Positions 56,455-64,000 of a DNA stretch of 64,000 bases are shown one piece after another (the first letter of the stretch is position 1; every line of letters begins with the position of its first letter). The translations under genes were made by a program, and so were the position numbers. The notes under the pieces are model-generated. The model had not been told where the DNA came from, did no database searches, and saw nothing but the letters and a program-made list of their open reading frames with translations. The DNA is taken from NCBI GenBank assembly GCA_030847615.1, contig JAUMIR010000001.1:158259001-158323000 (forward strand), given 5' to 3'. The DNA is from Gambelia wislizenii. Lineage: Eukaryota > Chordata > Lepidosauria > Squamata > Crotaphytidae.

Positions 56455-56814
56455 AAACAAGTCCGGTTGCAAAAAGCACAGCAGAAGGTCTCCTTGGGTG
56501 ATATTTTTGGGTTGTGATTCTTTCTGCGTTGTTGTTTCTCTTCAAGACTTGTTCAGCGTGAGTTCTCAAATAAGGCTGCAGCATTGTGGATAGTGCGTCT
56601 CCATGCCTCCTGATGTGAGGCCAGGGCGGACCACTGTTGGTGATCAATTTGGCCGAGCCTGAGATGTTGTTTCAGGGAGTCTTTGTATCGCTTTTTTGGA
56701 GCGCCCCTCTTACGCTGACCCGTGGCGAGTTCACTGGCCTTTTTAGTCATCAGCGCGCTTGCAGAAAGCGCGGGATGAGTCCTTCCTGAATCTTCGTTTG
56801 CGAAGAAAAGCCAG
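56455..56814 (+). mobile_element. LINE-A copy with 5' inversion
   Basis: 56735-56814 is the plus-oriented LINE-A 3' end (…GCCAGAG). 56455-56734 is the adjoining upstream part in minus orientation, ending at the codons for GELATGQRKRG. Target duplication AGATGAAAAAT / AGATGAAGAAT (56444-56454, 56815-56825; 10 of 11). This is the layout made by twin priming. Confidence 0.9.
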
Positions 56815-56825
56815 AGATGAAGAAT

Positions 56826-57597
56826 ATGTAGCCTTCCAAATTGTGTTAGACTGTAACTCCCATCATTCTAGCCAGAAAAGCTAATAGTGAGAGATGACTG
56901 GAGGTGAAGTGCAAGAACATCTATTGGTAAAAAAACGAAGAGCTTTTAAAATGTGACACATATACCTTAAGTAATATTATATTCGCAAAGGAAGATTCTT
57001 AAGTAATATTATATTAACTAACAAACCCAGCCTGGTATTTGTTTCAAATTTCAGGAATAAAATCTGTTAAATTTTAAATCTTGTTCCATTTCGCATGGAG
57101 CAGCTGATCGATAGTTTAAACAGCCACCCTGAAGAAAAATACACATGATTGGACAGTAACATTAGGAACACTGTGGGCATTTTTGCCATTTCCCCACCGT
57201 TCTTGCATTCTCTATTGGTGTCCTCCCTGTTCCAAGTGAGCAAACACTGGATTTGGCAGCTTTTCCACTAGTGCAAAGGTATTATCTTTCTGACCCTAGT
57301 GTTATATAAATATAGAATTCTTCTGTCCATCTTTGTACACTTTACCTACCAAGTGGGTTATTTCTTTCTATATTTTAATTTCTTCCTTTCTTTCACCCCC
57401 GCCCCTGATTGAAGAAGTAGAATAAGAAACCAAAATACAGTAAAATCAGCAGAATATAATTTCAATATTATTAAAATAAGCAGTAGGACAAAAGTTCAAA
57501 GGTGTAAAAGGATTAAAACAGTTCTTGAAATATCTAAGAGAATAAAAACATCTTCATCTGGTGCCAGAAAGACAAATGATTTTCATAAAATCATAGA
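56826..57597. other. No gene recognised
   Basis: AT-rich; a duplicated TAAGTAATATTATATT occurs at about 56970 and 57000. Confidence 0.4.
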
Positions 57598-57650
57598 GCT
57601 GGAAGAAAACATGAGGGCCATCCAGTCCAACCCCCTGCCACGCAGGAATA

Positions 57651-57886
57651 CAGTAGGACCCTCTTATCCACTGATTCATTATCTACTGATTCAATTATCT
57701 ACAGGACACAAAACAGCACACCTACCTACAATTGTGTCCTCTCTAGCCATTTTCTAGGTCCTCCAAGGCAACTCTATGGTATTTAAAACCAGAAGTCCCA
57801 TTATTTTCAATGGTGTTTGCCATTATCCATGGTTTTCAGTATCTACGCCCCCCCAATCAATCTCCAGTGGATATGGGGTCCTACTG
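57651..57886. mobile_element. Tigger/pogo-like MITE (T2)
   Basis: TA on both sides (57649-57650, 57887-57888). Ends CAGTAGGACCCTC and the complement of CAGTAGGACCCCA. Near-identical layout to T1. Confidence 0.88.
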
Positions 57887-58045
57887 TAGAGAATCAAAAC
57901 ACTCCAGACCATCCAATCTCTGTTTAGGAATGTCCAAAGAAAGAGACTCCAGCACCCTATGAGGCAGTCTATTCCACTGCCAAACAGCTCTTACCATCAG
58001 GAAGTTCTTCCTAATGTTTAGGTGGAATCCCTTTTCCTGTAGAAG

Positions 58046-58313
58046 GAGCCCTGGTGGCGCAGTGGTTAAATGCCAGCCCTGCAAGCCACCACATTGCAAG
58101 TTCGATTCCAGCGGGCTCCAAGATTAACTCAGCCTTCCATCCTTTCATAGGTCGGTAAATTGAGTACCCAGCTTGTGGGGGGAATTAGCTAACACACATT
58201 GGAAACTGTTTAATGCAGTGTAGATGTGTAAATAGCTATTGCTTAAAACAATTTGTAAGCCACTCTGATAGCCTTGTGGCTGAAGAGTGGGGTATAAATA
58301 ACTAAATAAAAAA
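58046..58313 (+). repeat. Sauria-type SINE, complete
   Basis: Head 'GGAGCCCTGGTGGCGCAGTG' with GGTTAAATG A-box and GTTCGATTCC B-box, then 'GAGTACCCAGCTTGTGGGGG' and 3' 'GGGGTATAAATAACTAAATA'. Pol III unit inserted in CR1. Confidence 0.92.
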
Positions 58314-58332
58314 AAAATTGTTCCGTGTCCTA

Positions 58333-58945
58333 AGAGATTATCAGATGCTCTAAATATGGTGTTATCACAATGCTAGGAAATTGTTAAAGGGCTTCCTTTT
58401 CAGACGACGTTCCCATCTTGTTATGTACCTGTGCTGCTGTTGTTCTGCCGGTGCTGCTTTTTATTGATGGGCTAAGCCGTCAATGGATCCCCTGTTCCAT
58501 TTCTGTCATGGAATATCCTGCGACTGAAAAGATGCCCTTTATGCTGGTGCAATCCCAGCATCAGTGGGAGGTCCGTGCCAGAACATTTCTGGGAGAGATC
58601 AGGACATCGAGGTAAGTGACACACTTTTTTGTACCCTCCCAGGTTACTTGTAAGTTTTAAGTGTGTTTAGGTGCATAGTGTAACTTTTTGTCTTGTGTTT
58701 TGGTTTTTATTTTTGAATTTCCTGTGCTCTTGTCTTCCTATGAGAGCAGCGAGGATTTCAGTCCAGGAAGTGAAAGGGCCTCCGTTCAAGCTCCATTCAC
58801 TCCTGGACTACCCTGCCAAGGCAACGAGCTGCGATTAAGGTAGGTCTGAAAAGTTTTTATTTTTTATCATTACAGGGACGGAAGAGGGGCGGGAGAGGAG
58901 ATTGCGAGATGGGAACACTTTTTCTGTTCCCATCTGATAATCTCC
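58333..58945 (+). mobile_element. MITE family F2, complete copy
   Basis: Ends AGAGATTATCAGATG and the complement of GGAGATTATCAGATG; CTA duplicated (58330-58332, 58946-58948). CR1 text on both sides is contiguous when it is removed. 613 bp. Confidence 0.9.
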
Positions 58946-58980
58946 CTAGTCTCTGGAGCAGTGGAAAACAAGCTAGGTTT

Positions 58981-59400
58981 TAAGTGTCGAATGAGCATCT
59001 CATCTTTCACAGATGCATGCCACCAGTGAAAAGCCCTTTCCCATAAACACATATCTTGCCTCATTTGGTAGAGGAATCTAAGAGATATTCCCTTAGTTCC
59101 AAGCTACTTAGGAATTCAAAGGTAAAAACAACAACAACCCCACACTCTGAACTAGGCTTGGAAACAGACTAGCAGCCAGTGCACATTTTAAAACATTGGT
59201 GTAATACCACCATTCAATGCACTTCATATTATTATCTGCTTTTAACGTTTACAACTATCTTGTAAAGTAAGTTATTATCACCTCCCAATCATAATGCTGG
59301 TGTGTATGTGGGTATGGGGCAGAGAACAGCTTTGCCTAAGAGCACCTAGTGAGTTCATGGTGATAAATAAATTCAGACCATGGATATCCTTATTCAAATC
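58981..59400. other. No gene recognised
   Basis: Non-coding. 58980-59060 resembles decayed LINE 3' sequence. Confidence 0.35.
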
Positions 59401-59403
59401 TGA

Positions 59404-59694
59404 GGACTTTATCAGACGCCAAAAATTTCACAAAACCACATCCCAAATCATGTCATAAGGACGGGACAAGAACACAAAAGGGCATCCTCAGCTGTTCCTG
59501 GGGCGTAGCACTGGCACAGACAAGGTGTCACTTTTTTATTGACGAGCTAAGCTGTCAATAAAAAGTGGCGCCTTATTCACACCTGTGCTACACCCCTGGA
59601 ATGGCTGAACTATGACGTCATCTGATAATTTTGCCCATTTGTGTTCTTGTTGCATTCTTCTGATACATTTTTTTTCACACATCTGATAAAGTCC
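59404..59694. mobile_element. Short MITE of the F2 terminal group
   Basis: Perfectly inverted ends GGACTTTATCAGACG / complement of GGACTTTATCAGATG, flanked by TGA and TCA. Only 291 bp, with a central inverted 'CTTTTTATTGACGAGCTAAG' block. Confidence 0.8.
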
Positions 59695-59939
59695 TCAGTC
59701 TCTTAGCCCTAGTACTGCAACAACTCCCAAATGTTATGATGTCCTGTTGCCCAGCTCTGCCACATTTACAAACATCTTTCAATCTCTTGGCTACACATTA
59801 TTAGCCACTGCATATTTGAGGAACAATGCCTTTAGGGATACACCACTAGAGGTTGCGGGTTATACGCCTTCTACATATCTTCAAAAGCCCATTACATGGT
59901 AGTCTTTGGATTTTTATCAATATATGCTATAAGGAAATA

Positions 59940-60156
59940 CAGTTGTCCCTTCACATTTGCTGGGGTTTGGTTCCAGGACTCTCCGTGAATACTCAAATCC
60001 CATTATATGCAATGGCATAGCAAAATGGTGTCCCTTACATAAGATGGCAAAACCAAGGTTTGCTTTTTTATTTTTTTTTATTTTTTAAAGAATATTTTCA
60101 AGCAGTGAATAATTAAAACTGTGAATATCAAATCCGTGAATGTGGAGGGACAACTG
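59940..60156. mobile_element. Tigger/pogo-like MITE (T4)
   Basis: TA on both sides (59938-59939, 60157-60158). Ends CAGTTGTCCCTTCACATTTG and the complement of CAGTTGTCCCTCCACATTC. Confidence 0.85.
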
Positions 60157-60158
60157 TA

Positions 60159-61600
60159 GTACAAAGATCACGAGGGGGAAACCATCCTGGTCCTTAAACT
60201 GCAAATAATGGCTTGCCTGACAATTTGGTTACCCCAATCTGTTACAAAAAGCCAACAACCAATTACTGGCTATCCCAAATGAGGCATTTTGTTTGAGTGA
60301 GACATTCATTTGGCATTCTGTTTGGTTACAGTATTTGTTTACTATTAATACAAGAACTCCACTGAGTAATGAGATAATGAGAATGAAATTTGATACATGT
60401 GTTCAGGATGCAGTTCTGAATTTTGAAGCTGAATAGTGACTTGACACCCCAACTCATTTCCAGGGCAAGAGGAAGATACAGCAATCTTGTGATGAGATAT
60501 TTGAAATGAGACTTCTGGGACACAAGCATATGGTTGCTGATGTGGGCATATGCAGACAATTCTGTTTCAGTGGTTTCCTACAATATCTCTTGAGTGGGAA
60601 AGAGCTGCCTCTTTCTGTCTGGAACTGTGAAGACGGGCACACCATCTTGTTTGGTTGGAACCCTGAAGAGGGCAATCCACAGCAATATTTCCTTGTAATC
60701 TCCACGTGTCACTATTATTTTTGGTCTTCCTTCATATAGTCTCTTATACAAAATCCCAGAGCATGGGACTCAGGTCATGGAGAGCTCTCTCCATCCCAAT
60801 CTGACTCCAGTAGACCATTTTCTACTTGTCAGGGCATTCTATAACCCTCGCAATAAGACTTTGCCTCTTATGACCTTGGTGCTTGCCATAATGACCAGCA
60901 TTTTATAAAAAGCAAGAAGCTACCACACATCTGCAATTGTAAAATAATTCATAATTTACCCACCTCTCTAATCTGAAACAGTATGCAAGCTATACATCCT
61001 GCAACCATAAACTCTATACCAAGACTCTCAGAGGAAGTCATTTCATGATGAAATACAAAGTGACTATTCAATAGCAAATAGTTCTGGATTGTCACAACAG
61101 ATAATCATTTGGGGCCTAGCCAAGAAAAAAAATGGTTGAAAATAGCCTTTGTAAATAGTCAGAAATATTACAAACCATTGCAGCTAGGACCAGACTGATT
61201 CAGGTCTAATTAATAGGATGACTAACTACATGCATCAACATCACCACAACATCACCCCCACTCCTTGCACTAGTTCACTCATGACTTATGAGCTCAGTGT
61301 TGCTCCATTTGTGATTGCAGGAGAGGAGAAATACAGCACTATCAGTTTTTGAGTTCTTAAAAATATGACAATTTGAGAATCTTCCTTTGTGAAAAATATG
61401 ACAATTTGAGAATTCAATTAAAATGACAGGTAATTACAACAGGAAAGATTTGAGGATAAAGAGGAAATCTTTCTGATGCAAAGGTTAAAATCTACAAAGA
61501 ACAGCTTAAAAGACTGGAAATCATTTATAGATGCACTTAGTTAAAATTAATAGTTAAAATTTGAGATGTTTAATATGAGAAATAATTATGAATGCACTAA
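60159..61600. other. No gene recognised
   Basis: AT-rich non-coding sequence. Two facing short frames at 60454-60739 have no recognisable domain. Confidence 0.4.
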
Positions 61601-61603
61601 GGT

Positions 61604-61680
61604 ACAATCTTAAGTATACTTATCCAGAAATTCCACTGAACTCAAAAGATTTTCACTAAGTGCGCTTAAGATTGCACTTT
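61604..61680. repeat. Short palindromic repeat
   Basis: Arms 'ACAATCTTAAGTATACTTA' and 'AAGTGCGCTTAAGATTGCA' face each other; same design as 8145-8223. Confidence 0.5.
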
Positions 61681-61705
61681 ATTGTAGCTATGGATCTATT
61701 TAGAC

Positions 61706-61895
61706 CAGGGTTTCTTAACCAGGGTTTCTTAACCAGGGTTCCACAAGAGGTTGCTAGGGGTTCCATAATAATCTGAGATTGAAAAAATAAACATTTTTTT
61801 TTTAGCTGTAGATATAATCATTTTTAAGCAGGGGCTCCTGAGACCTGAAAATTGTTTCAAGGGTTCCACCAGTGTCAAAAGGTTAAGAAAGGTTG
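61706..61895. mobile_element. hAT-like MITE
   Basis: Ends CAGGGTTTCTTAACC and complement CAACCTTTCTTAACC; 8-bp duplication ATTTAGAC / ATTTAGAT (61698-61705, 61896-61903). A 17-bp unit is repeated at its left end. Related to 13489-14248. Confidence 0.75.
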
Positions 61896-61905
61896 ATTTA
61901 GATGT

Positions 61906-62017
61906 CTCTCTCTCTGGCTTTTCTTGGCAAACGAAAATTCAGGAAGGACTCATCCTGCGCTTTCTGCAAGCGCACTGATAGCTGAAAAGGCCAATCCAAG
62001 ATAAACAAGTCTGGTTG
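61906..62017 (-). mobile_element. LINE-A, last 112 bp only
   Basis: Reverse-oriented LINE-A 3' end with exact 12-bp duplication TGATTTAGATGT (61894-61905, 62018-62029), which overlaps the right target duplication of the hAT element. Confidence 0.92.
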
Positions 62018-62199
62018 TGATTTAGATGTACTGTATGGCTAATAATATCTAATAGTAATGTATATAGGCTCTGAAATTAACGGTGAATAGCAATGGAGGA
62101 GCCAAGTAATATCAAGCACATCAGAGTTTGATACCATTTTTACTTTTTTGTTTTTTTTACATGTACCTCCAAAAGAGGGAGTTGCTTATAGACACTGTG

Positions 62200-62400
62200 T
62201 TCAAATTTACACGACACAAATAATCCAGTGGGAGACTGGATTATTTGCCCTGGCCTCTTCCTATGGAATCCTGGGGTTTGTAGTTTTACAAGGCCTTTGG
62301 CCCTCTCTACCAAAGAGTGTGGGCACCTCAGGATTCCCTAGGAAGGAGCCATGGCAAATGATCCAGTTTCAAACTGGATTGTTTTGCGTAGAGTAGACTC
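62200..62400. mobile_element. MITE family F4
   Basis: Inverted arms 'CACAAATAATCCAGTGGG' / 'GATCCAGTTTCAAACTGGATTG' and core 'GGGGTTTGTAGTTTTAC'. Ends diverged. Confidence 0.6.
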
Positions 62401-62459
62401 GGAGAGAGAACGATTTAGGAGGAATATCGGCACCAAACAAATAGAAAAAGCAGAGCCAT

Positions 62460-64000
62460 GCTATTGAGAGAGAAAAAGGAGGGGGTGTTCTTCCACCACG
62501 GACCCCGCCAGAGCTGAGGCAAACCACCACGGGAAGCGGGGCGCCTTCCAACCGCGCGCCAGGGTGGGGGAATCCCGGCGCTGACCCAGAGGGGTGTCCC
62601 CTTTAAGAGCCCCCGGGGCTGGGAGGTGGGGGCTTCTCTTCTCGTGCTTGACGGCCTTCCCCCCCCAACCCCGAGAGGGCTGTCCGCTCCGTCCGCTCCG
62701 CGTCACCTGACTCCGAAGCCGAAGAAGCGAGGAAGAACCTGCGAGAGGCTCCGTGCCGGACGCGCCAGGAGAGGCGAGCTCGCCAGAGGTGGGAGCGAGC
62801 GGGGGCGCGCGTGTGTGTGCGTGTGCGTGTGTCCCAGGCTGGCTGGCCGGGGCTGGTGCCTCGTCGCGAAGCATCCTTCCTTCTTCTTCGTCGTCGTCGC
62901 CGCCTGGCTGGCAGCGCAGCGCAGCGCAGGGGGAGGCTTGTTGTGGCCGCCCTGGGGATTAAGGCTTGGGCGGGCAAGTGGGGATTAGGCTGGAAATAGC
63001 GGCAGCTCCTGGGCGTGGAGAGCTGCTGCCCCCAGAGCCCCGCGGCTTTAGCGCATCCCTCCCCTCCCCTCCCCGCACCTGAGGGAACCGCGAGGGGCGC
63101 CTGAGGCGCGCTTTCCCCGCGCCCTGGAGCAAGGCGGACGGCGCTCCTGGAGGGCCAGCAGAGCGGGGGAGGCTCAGGGCATTGGCGGGAGGCTGCGGCG
63201 GCGAGGGAGGAGGAGGAGGAGGAGAGACGGGGGCCTCCTCGGGAGCCGAAGGCAGCAGCGAAAGCCAGGGAGAGTGGGAAGAGGCGCGGCAGTCGCCACA
63301 AGGACGGGGACGCCCTGACAGGTCGGGGGCTGCTGCTGCTGCTGCTGTCGCCTCAGGCGCCTGAGGGGAAAGGGCGGCCGAGGGGGAGGCCTGGCGGGGC
63401 GTTGAGTGCCCGCAAGAGGGGTGGGGGAGATGGGGGGGGGAGGCGCTGCTATGGAAGAGTAAGCAGGCGCAGCCGCCTCGGGTATCATTCCGTCCTCCCC
63501 GCTGGAAAGGGGGAGAATTGCATTGCAGCGGGCGAGGGAAAGGGAGGACGGAGGCTTGGAGAGGGTAAGGGGGCCCAGGGCCAAATTGGGGGGAGTGGGG
63601 GGTGTGAGGCTGAGGTGGGCTTGGCTGGTCTAAGGGAGACGAGGAGCCCTCAGAGGGTCTTCTTCGGGGAGCGGTGGGCCAGAGGATGGGGGGAAAGGCG
63701 CCGAGCGGGCGTAACATGGCGCAATGATATGATAATCTCCCGCTAGAGAGAGAGAGAGAGAGAGAGGTGGAAAGGCAGGGGAAGAGGCGAGAGAGCCAGC
63801 CTTTGCTGCAGTGGAAGCAGGAGGAGGAAGCCATGGGGAGGGAGGCCGGGAGGCCGAAGCGGAGCCCAGCTATTGAATTCCATCTCTGGGCCCTCTTGAG
63901 GCTCTCTTAGGAAGGCCCTGGCTGGGAAATCCTGGGGAGGCGGGGAAGGAGGAGAGTGCCCCCCCTCTCCAAACAAGGGAGATGAAATAGGTGGTGGTTT
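62460..64000. promoter_or_regulatory. CpG island, probable promoter/first-exon region
   Basis: Abrupt change from AT-rich repeats to GC-rich, CpG-rich DNA with many GGGCGG-like and GGCG elements and no recognisable transposon. In vertebrates this marks a promoter. A splice donor-like AGG|GTAAGG at 63562-63569 (plus) would fit a non-coding first exon, and ATG in a GCCATGGGG context at 63832 opens only 25 codons. Long proline/serine/arginine-rich frames on the minus strand (62603-63834) are what GC-rich DNA gives by chance. I cannot name the gene or its direction. Confidence 0.75.
63746..63767. repeat. (GA)n tract
   Basis: About eleven GA units inside the CpG island. Confidence 0.9.

Larger units (their letters stand above)
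57592..58980 (-). mobile_element. CR1 3' fragment interrupted three times
   Basis: CR1 sequence appears in four pieces: about 57592-57650, 57889-58045, 58314-58332 and 58946-58980. The pieces are collinear with the copy at 49795-50245. The gaps hold a Tigger-like MITE, a Sauria SINE and an F2 MITE. Confidence 0.85.

Noticed and set aside
58046..58313. tRNA gene
   Set aside because: A- and B-box-like sequences belong to a Sauria SINE head; there is no cloverleaf with an anticodon arm that I can defend, and the SINE body follows.
62603..63834. Long minus-strand frames of 137-291 codons in the CpG island
   Set aside because: Pro/Ser/Arg-rich translations overlapping in several frames on both strands are expected from GC-rich DNA; no domain, and stop codons are rare there by composition.
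1..64000. CRISPR array, operon, phage or bacterial features
   Set aside because: No regularly spaced repeats and no bacterial gene layout; all evidence points to vertebrate nuclear DNA.

Overview
The window is vertebrate nuclear DNA, most likely from a squamate reptile (lizard or snake). The diagnostic signs are tRNA-derived Sauria-type SINEs, SINEs with a 5S rRNA-like head and an L2-like tail (5S-Sauria type), BovB, CR1 and L2 LINE remnants, Tigger/pogo-like and hAT-like short DNA transposons, and a CpG island at the right edge. I found no host protein-coding exon I can defend. Nearly every long reading frame is a retrotransposon reading frame or its antisense shadow.

Layout. 1-7,800: end of a palindromic MITE, a 0.6 kb MITE, then a BovB LINE broken into two oppositely oriented halves (about 2,969-6,330) and invaded by an LTR, a MITE and an LTR-like segment. 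11,000-17,600: MITEs, a hAT element holding an L2 3' end, SINEs. 19,283-23,248: a full-length but frame-broken copy of an endonuclease/reverse-transcriptase LINE (called LINE-A here). 23,970-30,500: a MIR-like SINE split by a MITE, a fully palindromic MITE, a second solo LTR, a MITE with an unusual GC-rich core. 34,120-38,234: a Tigger-like element split by a long CR1 that keeps pieces of both CR1 reading frames. 40,020-41,075: a CR1 3' portion with an open 324-codon frame. 43,450-45,210: nested SINEs and a Tigger-like MITE. 45,518-49,511: an almost intact LINE-A copy with a perfect 10-bp target duplication and a frame of more than 1,050 codons. 49,790-62,030: CR1 pieces, a triple nested locus, a twin-primed LINE-A copy, hAT and Tigger-like MITEs. 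62,460-64,000: a CpG island, probably the promoter/first-exon region of a gene outside or at the edge of the window.

No cellular pathway is encoded. The value of the window is its transposon stratigraphy: many insertion boundaries are fixed by target-site duplications visible in the sequence. Two groups of MITEs share terminal motifs and mostly 3-bp duplications, and two LINE copies from different clades carry the 5' inversion expected from twin priming. Clade names are from my recognition of protein motifs and have not been checked against a database.
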